Shown here: piece by piece, positions 1 to 7,421 of the stretch
Position numbering within the stretch: the first letter of the stretch is position 1
Layout: each line of letters opens with the position of its first letter
Source of the DNA: Microbulbifer guangxiensis
GTDB lineage: Bacteria > Pseudomonadota > Gammaproteobacteria > Pseudomonadales > Cellvibrionaceae
Direction: 5' to 3'
DNA: 64,000 nt
Assembly: GCF_021729075.1 (NCBI RefSeq)
Contig: NZ_JAJSAQ010000003.1
Location: 1 to 64,000 of the forward strand
Translations under genes and position numbers: made by a program
Notes under the pieces: model-generated
What the model was told of the DNA's origin: nothing
Databases searched by the model: none
Seen by the model: the letters and a program-made list of their open reading frames with translations, nothing else

Positions 1-1
1 C

Positions 2-64
2 CACACCGGTAACTTGTTCGTGGCAAGTTACGGGCCTCACCTTACCGGATTTTTAGGGAATTAG
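2..64 (+). CDS. Possible C-terminal tail of a cassette gene cut by the window edge
   Basis: A frame open from base 2 ends at TAG 62-64, three bases before an attC start. That is where cassette genes of this array normally stop. Only 20 codons are visible, giving a Gly/aromatic-rich tail ending GFLGN. Too short for any family call. Confidence 0.3.
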   Translation, partial: HTGNLFVASYGPHLTGFLGN

Positions 65-66
65 GT

Positions 67-169
67 CATACAAGCGGCTGCACCGGATAAATTTCCGCTG
101 TCACCTTTTGTGCATAAAGCCGCACAAAAGCCGCCATCAAAAATTTACCCGGTGAGCCGGGCGTTAAGT
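67..169 (+). other. attC site 0
   Basis: It starts with ATACAAGCGGCTG and ends with GCCGGGCGTTAAGT. The inner arms are inverted: TTTTGTGC near 106-113 against GCACAAAAG near 122-130. The first core is ATACAAG rather than AACAAG, a small departure from the other sites. Confidence 0.75.
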
Positions 170-181
170 GTAAGAGAGAAT

Positions 182-634
182 ATGAAGAAATTACTATTAG
201 GAACATTATTATTATCAGCTTTCGTTCAAGCAGAAGAAGAGAGAGTTTCTGTCTATCTGCAGTTCGAAGAGGCATACATGAGTAATGATGTTACAAAGTT
301 TTCTCCTTGGCTCAGTGAAAGCTACAGAATAAGCCAAACGTTGCATGTGCCAGGCATGGGTTCGGATACAAGGTCTGTATCCAAAAATCAATTACTGGCG
401 TCAATGAAGGCGGTTGGAAAACCTAGCTCATTGCCACGCTCCAAATCTGAAGATACAACTATTGAGTCCAGCGATGAAACATCCTTTTGCGGTAGTACTT
501 CTACAATTGGAAAAACAGTAGTTGGTGGTAAAAACTACGAAGAAAAAGAAGTTCGGAAAGTTTGTTTCCAAAAGCAAGGCACTGAATACAAGGCAACATC
601 TCATAACATAGATGTTCATTACCGTGCGCTGTAA
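182..634 (+). CDS. Cassette-encoded secreted protein, unknown family
   Basis: 150 residues. The ATG at 182 is chosen because it begins a clean signal peptide (MKKLLLGTLLLSAFVQA, cleavage probably before EEE) and has GAGAGAA upstream. The mature part is polar, with two cysteines about 30 residues apart that could form a disulfide bond in the periplasm. I do not recognise the family. It sits between two attC sites, so it is one cassette; any promoter must be in its short leader or further upstream in the array. Confidence 0.75.
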   Translation: MKKLLLGTLLLSAFVQAEEERVSVYLQFEEAYMSNDVTKFSPWLSESYRISQTLHVPGMGSDTRSVSKNQLLASMKAVGKPSSLPRSKSEDTTIESSDETSFCGSTSTIGKTVVGGKNYEEKEVRKVCFQKQGTEYKATSHNIDVHYRAL

Positions 635-638
635 ACAC

Positions 639-780
639 TTAACAAACGCAGGCAGTATGCTACGGCCCTTCGGGCCTCCGCGGGACGCCCAACGCTATGC
701 ACCTTTTGTGCGGGTCGCTGCGCTCCCAATTTCGCACAAAAGGTGCATAGCATTGGTCGCCCCTGTTGCGGGCGTTAGAG
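639..780 (+). other. attC site 1 (long type)
   Basis: 142 bp from TTAACAAACGC to GGGCGTTAGAG. Outer arms GCAGGCAG and CTGTTGCGGGCG pair imperfectly. The inner arms CTATGCACCTTTTGTGC and GCACAAAAGGTGCATAG pair perfectly. It belongs to the same subtype as the sites at 1156, 2869 and 4470. Confidence 0.92.
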
Positions 781-798
781 TTTTCATGGAGGAAATTT

Positions 799-1158
799 AT
801 GAACTCACCGTACTTCAACTTGAGTGGTAAAATAAATCGAAAGTCCTATGTACTTTTCGGCGCAATCGTCCCAATCGTATTTTCAACGATTCTATTTATC
901 ACCTTAATTGCTATGTATGACATGGGCCTTGTCTTAGGCGACATTGCTGGTGAAGTTGCTGTTTATTTAATTTACGCTTTGACAGGTTTGGTAGCTTTAG
1001 CTCCAGCTGTGAAGAGGTTGCGGGATATAGGTTTAAATGGCTGGCTTGCTGTATCGGTATTTATCCCATACCTCAGCATAATCGCAATGGTGCTGCTAGT
1101 TTTTTGGCCTGGAAGACCCGAAGATAGCTCCACAACTACGAGCACTGCCAAACTCTAA
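799..1158 (+). CDS. DUF805-family membrane protein (cassette)
   Basis: 119 residues. Start at 799, with GGAGGAAA just upstream; an earlier in-frame ATG at 766 would lie inside the attC core region. The N-terminal NLSGKINRKSYVLF block, long hydrophobic segments near residues 16-40, 50-68 and 82-102, and the signature VKRLRDIGLNGW are typical of DUF805 (YhaH-like) inner-membrane proteins. Function of the family is not known. The stop codon is part of the next attC core. A second DUF805 gene lies at 12676, near the old end of the array. Confidence 0.85.
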   Translation: MNSPYFNLSGKINRKSYVLFGAIVPIVFSTILFITLIAMYDMGLVLGDIAGEVAVYLIYALTGLVALAPAVKRLRDIGLNGWLAVSVFIPYLSIIAMVLLVFWPGRPEDSSTTTSTAKL

Positions 1159-1297
1159 CAATCACGGGCAGTAAAGCTGCGGCCCTTCGGGCCTCCGCGG
1201 GACGGCTTACCTTATGTACGTTTTACGCGGGTCGCTTCGCTCCCATTTTCGCGTAAATCGCGCATAAGGTAAGCCGCCCCTGCCGTGGGCGTTATGG
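1156..1297 (+). other. attC site 2 (long type)
   Basis: From TAACAATCACGGG, which includes the stop codon of the preceding gene, to GTGGGCGTTATGG. The inner arms are TTACGCG and CGCGTAA. It is nearly identical to the site at 2869 apart from paired changes in the arms. Confidence 0.92.
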
Positions 1298-1304
1298 ATC
1301 TTGA

Positions 1305-1619
1305 ATGACGGCGATGAAAGATAGGCGTTGGCGGAGGAGGGGTCTAAATCGTAAGTTGGCTCCTAGCTCTCCTGGCTTCTTGGAGGCTGTCTTAGGGCGA
1401 AAGATATATGCCCAAAGAAAGATGATCGGAACCTCAGTCTTTGGGGTTTTTGTTTGTTTTGTGTTGTATCTCGATGTTGCTGAAAATGGATTGCTGGAAG
1501 CAAAAGGTGCAAAAGTAGGAGCTCCGATTGCCCATGCAATAGTTGCCGCGTTTATTTTGATCACTTTCTTTATGATAGTGGCAACTATCAAAGGATTACT
1601 CGATGACCGGGATCCATAA
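1305..1619 (+). CDS. Small cassette membrane protein, unknown
   Basis: 104 residues starting at ATG 1305, eight bases after the attC core; a second Met at codon 4 is an alternative. A basic N-terminus rich in Arg and Lys is followed by two hydrophobic spans (about residues 41-57 and 77-95) joined by a short acidic and glycine-rich loop. The basic end is therefore probably cytoplasmic. No family recognised. The stop lies in the following attC core. Confidence 0.65.
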   Translation: MTAMKDRRWRRRGLNRKLAPSSPGFLEAVLGRKIYAQRKMIGTSVFGVFVCFVLYLDVAENGLLEAKGAKVGAPIAHAIVAAFILITFFMIVATIKGLLDDRDP

Positions 1620-1694
1620 CAAGCGCCGGCACAAATGCGCGCTTTGCGCTTTGGACTCGCAACAAGTTGCTCGCCTGTGCGGCGGGCGTTATGA
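1616..1694 (+). other. attC site 3 (short type)
   Basis: 79 bp from ATAACAAGCGCCGGC to GGCGGGCGTTATGA, with inner arms GCGCGCTTTGCGC and GCAACAAGTTGC. One of the two short sites in the array. Confidence 0.85.
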
Positions 1695-2014
1695 ATATGA
1701 GTAAACGACCCCGCTTGATATATATGGTCGGAATGATCCCTGTTCTCTTCGTGGTGGGCCTTCTGATTTTCCTTACGTTCGATAACCTGCTATCTAGTAG
1801 GGCTGTGTATGGCGACAAGTTTGGGAATGCATATGAGGTTGAGGGGATTGCAGCAATTTTAGTGAACCTAGGCATACTTGGGCTTATTGCTTGGCTTGGC
1901 TCTTACTTGGCGTTTCTTGTAAAGCGCAGCCCAAAGCTCATGCAGGTTCATCGAGCTCTCGGGGTCGTTAGCGGTATTTTTATAGTGGTTGGGCTGGTCT
2001 ATGGGCTTTCATAA
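1691..2014 (+). CDS. Small cassette membrane protein, unknown
   Basis: 107 residues. ATG 1691 lies inside the attC core (GTTATGA), and ATG 1697 is an equally good start; the cassette junction would therefore supply the start codon if 1691 is used. Three hydrophobic spans (about residues 10-32, 52-74 and 88-105) suggest an inner-membrane protein with a polar loop between spans 1 and 2. No family recognised. Confidence 0.7.
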   Translation: MNMSKRPRLIYMVGMIPVLFVVGLLIFLTFDNLLSSRAVYGDKFGNAYEVEGIAAILVNLGILGLIAWLGSYLAFLVKRSPKLMQVHRALGVVSGIFIVVGLVYGLS

Positions 2015-2086
2015 CAAGCGGCAGCAAGCGGATCAAATTTCCGCTCGTTCCTCGCTCCAATTTCCCCGCTGTGCCGGGCGTTATGA
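2011..2086 (+). other. attC site 4 (short type)
   Basis: 76 bp from ATAACAAGCGGCAGC to GCCGGGCGTTATGA. It overlaps the stop of the preceding gene. The arms are AGCGGATCAAATTTCC and its imperfect partner near 2056-2070. Confidence 0.85.
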
Positions 2087-2101
2087 CTTTTAAGTAGACC
2101 T

Positions 2102-2449
2102 ATGGCATCGAAAGGCAAAGGAAGAAGAAAGTTATTCTATGAGAGCCGCTTGTATTATTGGTATATCAAAGATGAGTATTGGCTTAGGATTTACTCAGAA
2201 GACAAGCAGTTTATCGTGCATTACGAATTGGCTGGGCCGCATCCAGTATTGGTGGTAATTGGAAGTGAATTTAAAGCTGTTTCTGACGCTGACCGCCCAA
2301 TGTGGGTGGAAGCGCCCAAATTAGACCTGGAATTTGGACCAAAATTGGTTAAAGAAATAATTTCATGGTCTTTGGATCATCAAGAAGACGTAAAGGCACA
2401 TTTCGATAGGCCAAAGACTTTTTTGGAAACACTGTGGAGTTTCGAGTAA
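2102..2449 (+). CDS. Conserved cassette protein, 'P..V..II' family, unknown function
   Basis: 115 residues, soluble, no signal peptide. A basic start (MASKGKGRRK) is followed by a YYW aromatic patch, beta-type segments, and a C-terminal FGPKLVKEIISWSLDH helix. This layout (Tyr/Trp-rich strand, then P-x-x-V-x-x-I-I-x-x-A/S) matches a widespread small family of unknown function in which the last part usually reads GWDP. The cassette gene at 6999 shows the same layout with GWDP retained. This is a family resemblance read by eye, without a profile search. Confidence 0.65.
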   Translation: MASKGKGRRKLFYESRLYYWYIKDEYWLRIYSEDKQFIVHYELAGPHPVLVVIGSEFKAVSDADRPMWVEAPKLDLEFGPKLVKEIISWSLDHQEDVKAHFDRPKTFLETLWSFE

Positions 2450-2452
2450 TTC

Positions 2453-2543
2453 ATAACAAGCGGCTGTTATCGCTCCTGCGGAGCTGAGACGGCCTTTACG
2501 CCGCTTTGCGGCTCCAAGTTCGCCCCAAAGCCGGGCGTTAGGT
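2453..2543 (+). other. attC site 5 (90-bp type)
   Basis: From ATAACAAGCGGCTGTTATCG to GCCGGGCGTTAGGT. Arms ACGGCCTTTACGCCGC and GCGGCTCCAAGTTCGCC pair imperfectly. Same subtype as the sites at 4018 and 7331. Confidence 0.92.
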
Positions 2544-2554
2544 TTCAATCGAGA

Positions 2555-2872
2555 ATGAGCAGATCGCAGAGAGAAAAGTCCGAGAAGCGGTTGAAACAGC
2601 ATGAATTTATTGAAGAGCTTAAGAAAGATCCAGTAGTGCTGCCTGTCCATGTTTTAGAAGATCTACTAGGAACTATTTGTGCTAAATATGGCTGCTGTCT
2701 TTCGTCGAAAGATTATTTGAGTATCCTAGAGAATCCACCGGGTGATCCTGATACGTTAGTACGAATGATTATGGAGCTTGATTATGGTGGATCGGAAGAT
2801 GAGGAAATCTATAACATCCTTTTCAGCTATGTATATAAAACGTACGCCGGAGCTCAGCGGCCCAAAACCTAA
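2555..2872 (+). CDS. Cassette protein, unknown
   Basis: 105 residues. Highly charged N-terminus (basic residues 1-25), then a mixed helical region with three Cys (GTICAKYGCCL) and an acidic stretch GGSEDEE. No membrane span or signal. No family recognised. It lies between two intact attC sites and its stop is in the second, so it is a complete cassette. Confidence 0.6.
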   Translation: MSRSQREKSEKRLKQHEFIEELKKDPVVLPVHVLEDLLGTICAKYGCCLSSKDYLSILENPPGDPDTLVRMIMELDYGGSEDEEIYNILFSYVYKTYAGAQRPKT

Positions 2873-3010
2873 CAATCACGGGCAGTGAAGCTACGGCCCT
2901 TCGGGCCTCGGCGGGACGGCTTACCTTATGCACGTTTTGCGCGGTCGCTTCGCTCCCATTTTCGCGCAAATCGCGCACAAGGTAATCCGCCCCTGCCGTG
3001 GGCGTTATGC
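2869..3010 (+). other. attC site 6 (long type)
   Basis: From CTAACAATCACGGG to GTGGGCGTTATGC, close to the site at 1156. In the inner arms TGCGCG/CGCGCA replaces TACGCG/CGCGTA, a paired change. Confidence 0.92.
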
Positions 3011-3435
3011 ATCTAAGTGCCATGGATAAACTACTAAAAGAAACTCTAGAGTGTATAGCTTTAGAAAATGAGGAATACGATAAAAGCTACGATTTAGTAG
3101 GCCAAATCGTAGAGTCTTGTGGAGAAGACGGCTTAACAAACCGTTTATACAGCGAAATCGACTCAACTGTTCCGTGGAAAGTGGTTGCTGATTTATATAG
3201 CATATTAATATGGTCAACATCAGATAATGGAGCAGCTATATCCAGGGAAACTGAAAAATGGATCATTGAGTGTAGTGACGAGCGAAAAATATCGATTGCA
3301 CTTCATTTGGATACATATCCATTCTTAGATTTAAAAGAGATGGTAGACCAGCTAAATGCGGTAGCTGAAAAGTTTCCTAGGCTAAAAGATAAATGTAATT
3401 ATTTGATAACATCAAGAATCGAGAGCAATGCATAA
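3007..3435 (+). CDS. Cassette protein, acidic helical, unknown
   Basis: 142 residues from ATG 3007, which lies inside the attC core; ATG 3022 (MDKLLKETLE) is as likely. Rich in Glu, Asp and Leu, apparently all-helical, no signal peptide or membrane span. Its size and acidity resemble small immunity-type proteins, but I find no motif that proves it. The stop is followed directly by an attC of unusual sequence. Confidence 0.6.
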   Translation: MHLSAMDKLLKETLECIALENEEYDKSYDLVGQIVESCGEDGLTNRLYSEIDSTVPWKVVADLYSILIWSTSDNGAAISRETEKWIIECSDERKISIALHLDTYPFLDLKEMVDQLNAVAEKFPRLKDKCNYLITSRIESNA

Positions 3436-3543
3436 CAAGTTACTCCAGCTGACGTTTTGGTCTACGCTCCGTTTTGGCGTGGCTTCGCCACTGTACGCCA
3501 AAACTCCTCTTCAACCAAAACGCCGCTGAGTAAAGCGTTATAC
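3431..3543 (+). other. attC site 7 (divergent type)
   Basis: Cores are ATAACAAGTTACT and AGTAAAGCGTTATAC. The outer arms pair (GTTACTC with GAGTAA). The inner arms are CGTTTTGG and CCAAAACG, with a central GGCGTGGCTTCGCCAC hairpin. The body shares nothing with the other sites, which suggests the cassette came from another integron lineage. Confidence 0.85.
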
Positions 3544-3553
3544 GTTTAAAATT

Positions 3554-4015
3554 ATGAAACATATTTTCGGCGTTTTTGCTTCTTTGTTGTCTCTAGTCGC
3601 TCTTGCTGATGGCCAATACGAATATTCTAAATGCTGGGATGCAATGAACGAAAAAGACTATGTAAAGGCAGTGAACTGGTGCACTCTCAGCGCTGAACGC
3701 GGCTTTGATGGCGCGTTACTGGCACTAGGTCACCTGCATCTAGCTGGTGAAACTAAGGATTTACACAAAGCTGAGCACTGGTATCTGCGGTATGCTCGCT
3801 CAGGCTACGAAGGGTATGGATATGGTTTCGCAATGCTTGGCAGCGTGGCTATGGAGCTTGGAGATAAAGTTAGCGCGTACAAGTGGTACTATCTTTGCTC
3901 TAAGTCAGATTATGCTGGCTGCCAAACTGATCTCATAAAGTTGAAGAGCGAGTTAAGTGGCTCGGATATTGATAATGCGACTAAGCAGGCTAAAGAGTGG
4001 TCGCTTGCCGAGTAA
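3554..4015 (+). CDS. Secreted Sel1/TPR-like repeat protein (cassette)
   Basis: 153 residues. A signal peptide (MKHIFGVFASLLSLVALADG) precedes alpha-helical pairs with Sel1-like spacing: A...WCTLSAERGFDGALLALGHL, then KAEHWYLRYARSGY, then AYKWYYLCSKSDYAGC. Such repeats act as protein-binding scaffolds. Three to four repeats at most, so this is a short member. Four Cys lie in the mature part, as in many periplasmic Sel1 proteins. The partner is unknown. Confidence 0.75.
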   Translation: MKHIFGVFASLLSLVALADGQYEYSKCWDAMNEKDYVKAVNWCTLSAERGFDGALLALGHLHLAGETKDLHKAEHWYLRYARSGYEGYGYGFAMLGSVAMELGDKVSAYKWYYLCSKSDYAGCQTDLIKLKSELSGSDIDNATKQAKEWSLAE

Positions 4016-4017
4016 CC

Positions 4018-4109
4018 TATAACAATCGGCTGTTGTCGCCCCGTTGGGACTGGGACGGCCTTTCCGCGGCTGCGCCGTTGCAAGTCCGCTCCAAAGCCGG
4101 GCGTTATAA
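4018..4109 (+). other. attC site 8 (90-bp type)
   Basis: From TATAACAATCGGCTGTTGTCG to GCCGGGCGTTATAA. Same subtype as the sites at 2453 and 7331. Confidence 0.92.
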
Positions 4110-4134
4110 ATTTCTGAGGTAGAGAGAAAATATC

Positions 4135-4473
4135 GTGCTGGGAAAGCTAAATGCATTGAGTGTTTATGTATCATGGTTGGCAATACTGTCGTTCTTTGCA
4201 TGGCTTGCGTATGCAAAAATGTATCTGCCAGAAGGCGCGAGCATATTTCCATTGATTTTGATTGTTGGTGTATTCGGAGCATCAGTGCTTACTCATCTGG
4301 TTTTAGCATTCTTCGTCCGATGTCCATATTGTAGAAAGTGCTTAACCGTTCAGGGCTTTAATCATCCGCATCCGGCAACCACTGGAGGTTGGGGCAAAGT
4401 AGTCGCTGTTTGGTTTAGCGGAGAAGTTCAGTGCATTCATTGTGGTGGCACTGTGAATACACACAATTTATAA
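4135..4473 (+). CDS. Cassette membrane protein with C-terminal zinc ribbon
   Basis: 112 residues. GTG at 4135 is the best start, since the next Met (codon 28) would cut into the first membrane span. Two hydrophobic spans (about residues 10-27 and 39-61) are followed by a CPYCRKC pair and a CIHCGG pair about 40 residues apart, a treble-clef or zinc-ribbon arrangement on the same side of the membrane as the C-terminus. Unknown function. Its attC is the one broken by the insertion sequence. Confidence 0.65.
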   Translation: MLGKLNALSVYVSWLAILSFFAWLAYAKMYLPEGASIFPLILIVGVFGASVLTHLVLAFFVRCPYCRKCLTVQGFNHPHPATTGGWGKVVAVWFSGEVQCIHCGGTVNTHNL

Positions 4474-4606
4474 CAATCGCAGGCAGGATGCTCCGGTCCT
4501 TCGGGCCTCCGCGGGACGCCCAACGCTATGCACATTTTGTGCGGTCGCTGCGCTCCCAGTTTCGCACAAAATGTGCATAGCATTGGTCGCCCCTGCTGCG
4601 GGCGTT
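4470..4606 (+). other. attC site 9, left part (interrupted by the IS)
   Basis: Complete long-type attC from ATAACAATCGCAGG to GGGCGTT, where it stops and the IS begins. The rest of the core is at 6386-6393. It is about as similar to site 1 (639-780) as two copies of one site; a CC/GG to CA/TG pair in the inner arms has changed on both sides. Confidence 0.9.
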
Positions 4607-6385
4607 CTGGTTGTAGAAAAATCCTGTAAACCCAGTGTTTTTTGGTAGAGTTGGCGGATCATAAAACGGGATCTCCGCCATGCCCAACTTCAAGCGGTAC
4701 AACTACAACCAAGACGTGATGGTTGTGGTCAATTTCGAAGAACAGTTGCACCCTGGCACCTTCGAATTTACCCTCCATCACCTCATCGACAACCATATCG
4801 ATCTCTCCGCCTTCTACGACAAGTACCGGAATGATACCGGCGGCCGCTCGGCCTACGATCCGGCGATTTTGCTCAAGATCATCCTGTTTGCATACTCCAA
4901 GGGCATTACTTCCAGCCGCGAGATCCAGTGGCAGTGCGAGCACAACATTATCTTCAAGGCGCTGTCCTGTGACTCGGTGCCGCACAGTATTGCCAGCTTT
5001 GTCAGCAGCTATCCCGATGCGATAGAGGCGATATTTGAGCAGGTACTGATGGTCTGTGATCAGCAGGGACTGCTGGGTAATGAGCTGTTTGCGATCGATG
5101 GCTGCAAGATGTCTTCGAATGCCAGCAAGGAGCACTCGGGTACCTTCAAGGAACTGGAGGCGAAGCGGACAAAGATCCGCAAGAAGATCCAGCACTGCCT
5201 GAAAGAGCATAAGAAGCTCGATGGCCGCAAACCCGCTGAGCGCGAGCGTAAGCAGCGTCTGGCACAGGCCACCGAAACCCTCCAGAAACACTTCGACAAG
5301 ATCGATCAGTTCCTAAAGACGGCAGCCCCAAGGATGGGGCAAGGCAAACAACCAAAAGAAGTCAAAAGTAATATCACCGACAACGAGTCGGCCAAGATGA
5401 CCACCAGCAAGGGCACCATCCAGGGCTACAACGGTGTTGCGGCGGTGGACAAGAAGCACCAGATCATTGTCGAGGCCCAGGCATTCGGTGAGGGGCAGGA
5501 ACACCATACTTTAAAGCCTGTACTTGACGGGCTCACCGTCCGCTATCGCAAAGCCGGGATTTACAACAACATTCTTGCGGAGCAGGTCATCGTTACCGCC
5601 GATACCGGGTTCTCCAATGAAGCCAACAACGAGTATCTGAAGGTTGAAGGCATCAATGCCTTTATCCCCGACAATCAGTTTCGCTCCCGGGACAAAGCCT
5701 TCGCCAGACAAAAAGAGAAGCACGGCAAGCGCCACCGCGATACGTTGGTTGGCGTGAAGCAGGTAATTCCCGCGAGCGAATTCCAGTTCGACAAGCGTCG
5801 GAAGACCTGTGTCTGTCCAGCGGGCAAAGAGCTACTTCTCTATAGAGAGGAGCGAGTGAGCGAGGGCAAGCGTAAACTCTTCTTTGAAGGTCGCCTGACA
5901 GACTGCCGTCACTGCCACCTGAAACACCAGTGCATGCGCAACCCCAGTTCTGCCGATACCCGTGATGGACATGGGCGCCAGGTATCCACTACCTGGACCA
6001 ATGGGCGCACGGCGACCGACTGGATGAAAAAGCGGGTGGATAGTCTCGAGGGCAAGACAATTTACAGCCACAGAATGTCAGTGGTGGAGCCCGTCTTCGG
6101 GAACATTGGTACGAACAAGCGCTTGAACCGCTTCTCTCTGCGTGGCAAAGAGAAGGTTCAGGGGCAGTGGCGACTCTTTTGCTTGATACACAACATCGAG
6201 AAGTTGATGAGATATGGGGCGATTCACTGATTCACAGAGATATCCACACTCGTCTGCGTGAAAATCAGCACGATGACGTTGAATGAGTGATTATGTAAAA
6301 TGGATGTGGTTAAATCTTGGTCAGGCAAATCATTAAGAATAGAGCCAGCGAATTATCAGGTGGTAAATCTGTTTTTCTACAGGCT
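4607..6385 (+). mobile_element. IS1182-family insertion sequence in an attC core
   Basis: 1779 bp carrying one transposase gene. Terminal inverted repeats include TGTAGAAAAA at 4612-4621 and its complement TTTTTCTACA at 6372-6381, with further partial matches inwards. Flanking CGTT at 4603-4606 and 6386-6389 looks like a 4-bp target duplication. Removing one copy and the IS rebuilds GGGCGTTATGAG, a normal attC core. The exact end bases are uncertain by up to five, because the sequence outside the 10-bp repeat differs between the ends. Confidence 0.85.
4680..6230 (+). CDS. IS1182-family transposase
   Basis: 516 residues, full length for the family. The N-terminal DNA-binding domain contains RSAYDPAILLKIILFAYSKG. 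Probable DDE residues are D140 (FAIDGCKM), D308 (VTADTGFSN) and E470 (VVEPVFGNI). A basic coiled-coil insertion covers about residues 155-210. A Cys/His cluster (CVCPAG, CRHCHLKHQC) sits before the last catalytic region. No frameshift or internal stop, so the element may still be active. Codon use and GC content are nearer to the chromosome than to the cassettes. Confidence 0.93.
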   Translation: MPNFKRYNYNQDVMVVVNFEEQLHPGTFEFTLHHLIDNHIDLSAFYDKYRNDTGGRSAYDPAILLKIILFAYSKGITSSREIQWQCEHNIIFKALSCDSVPHSIASFVSSYPDAIEAIFEQVLMVCDQQGLLGNELFAIDGCKMSSNASKEHSGTFKELEAKRTKIRKKIQHCLKEHKKLDGRKPAERERKQRLAQATETLQKHFDKIDQFLKTAAPRMGQGKQPKEVKSNITDNESAKMTTSKGTIQGYNGVAAVDKKHQIIVEAQAFGEGQEHHTLKPVLDGLTVRYRKAGIYNNILAEQVIVTADTGFSNEANNEYLKVEGINAFIPDNQFRSRDKAFARQKEKHGKRHRDTLVGVKQVIPASEFQFDKRRKTCVCPAGKELLLYREERVSEGKRKLFFEGRLTDCRHCHLKHQCMRNPSSADTRDGHGRQVSTTWTNGRTATDWMKKRVDSLEGKTIYSHRMSVVEPVFGNIGTNKRLNRFSLRGKEKVQGQWRLFCLIHNIEKLMRYGAIH

Positions 6386-6393
6386 CGTTATGA
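6386..6393 (+). other. attC site 9, right remnant of the core
   Basis: CGTTATGA directly after the IS right end. With 4470-4603 it would restore the core GGGCGTTATGA and hence the original junction with the next cassette. Confidence 0.75.
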
Positions 6394-6399
6394 GTCAAT

Positions 6400-6858
6400 A
6401 TGGCTAAGTACGTAAGGTTGCGGCCGTTTACGGACATAGACGTCTGTGAATGCGAGCAAATTGATAGGCTACTACTTGTCTATATGCAGACGGATAATCC
6501 TATAAATTGCTTCAAGTGCCGGAAAGAAGTAGATCCTGAACGCTTAAACCTTTCCGCGAGAATGGCGGATGATATCGCGAGCTGTTTTAGAGTGTTCGGT
6601 GCGCTTTATGAGCTTTGGTTAGATTCTGGTGAATACGAGAACTATGCAAAGGAGAGGTTGCTAGATCGTACTGGCCAAGTAAACCTTACAGGGATGAAGC
6701 TTGCTTCAGAGCTTACGAGTAGTTGGCCTACTTACTATTGGTGGTTCTATGATACAGAGGATGGAGAGCCATCATCCTGCCCAAACTGTGGAGAACAACT
6801 GAACGAAAATGTGTATTGGGGCACTGGACGTTGTGACGCGTGTCATGTGGTGGTATGA
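6400..6858 (+). CDS. Cassette protein with zinc-ribbon cysteines, unknown
   Basis: 152 residues, soluble. Cysteine pairs CFKC (about residue 38), CPNCG (about 127) and CDAC (about 146) suggest one or two structural zinc sites; the last two are spaced as a zinc ribbon. The WPTYYWWFYD aromatic block just before the second pair is distinctive. ATG 6400 is used; it lies seven bases after the attC core remnant. The IS separates it from the cassette it followed. Unknown function. Confidence 0.65.
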   Translation: MAKYVRLRPFTDIDVCECEQIDRLLLVYMQTDNPINCFKCRKEVDPERLNLSARMADDIASCFRVFGALYELWLDSGEYENYAKERLLDRTGQVNLTGMKLASELTSSWPTYYWWFYDTEDGEPSSCPNCGEQLNENVYWGTGRCDACHVVV

Positions 6859-6861
6859 AAC

Positions 6862-6981
6862 TCATAACAAGCAGCGGCAGGGCGACAGCCAACACTACGC
6901 ACCTTTTGTGTTCCTCGCTGGCGCTCAAACATTAACACAAAAGGCGCTTCGCGCGGGCTGCGCCTGCGCTGGGCGTTATCT
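6862..6981 (+). other. attC site 10
   Basis: From CATAACAAGCAGCGGCAGG to GCTGGGCGTTATCT. Inner arms CACCTTTTGTGTT and AACACAAAAGGCG pair almost perfectly. Intermediate between the long and 90-bp subtypes. Confidence 0.9.
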
Positions 6982-6998
6982 CTGAAGAGCGCATTTGG

Positions 6999-7319
6999 AT
7001 GAGTTTGCCCAATAAAGGTACACGACCAATAGATATTAGTGGTTCAAAATGCCGCTGGGTTCTAAGTGAAAACGATTCGCTTCCTTATGCAAAGCTAATT
7101 GTTCAGGGTTTTGGTGGTGCACTTACAGTAAGAGTTACAAGAGAAGTTGATGGTTTTTACTGGCTTTGGGATGAACCGGGAAATTCGAGCGTAGGGCCAA
7201 TGACTCCAAGTTGGGTCAAAGAAATCTCGATGATGGCCAAGAAAAATGGCTGGGATCCAGAAGGCGGAGAATCATTTGAGTTCCAGTTAGAAAATAGGGG
7301 GCTAATTAGTTGCAGCTAG
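6999..7319 (+). CDS. Conserved cassette protein, 'TP..V..I...GWDP' family, unknown function
   Basis: 106 residues. RPIDISGSKCRW, then beta-type segments, then MTPSWVKEISMMAKKNGWDP near the C-terminus. This is the layout of a small widespread family of unknown function also represented, more distantly, by the cassette at 2102. No signal or membrane span. Only weak ribosome-binding sequence precedes ATG 6999. Confidence 0.7.
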   Translation: MSLPNKGTRPIDISGSKCRWVLSENDSLPYAKLIVQGFGGALTVRVTREVDGFYWLWDEPGNSSVGPMTPSWVKEISMMAKKNGWDPEGGESFEFQLENRGLISCS

Positions 7320-7330
7320 ATTAATCAAAG

Positions 7331-7421
7331 ATAACAAACGGCTGTTATCGCCCCTGCGGGGCTGGGACGGCCTTTCCGCTGCTTCGCAGCTACAAGTCCG
7401 CCCCAAAACCGGGCGTTATTG
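7331..7421 (+). other. attC site 11 (90-bp type), last intact site
   Basis: From ATAACAAACGGCTGTTATCG to ACCGGGCGTTATTG. This is the most distal site with both cores matching consensus. Confidence 0.92.

Noticed and set aside
4659-5291. Long minus-strand frame opposite the transposase
   Set aside because: It mirrors codon periodicity of the transposase, has no start context and resembles no family.
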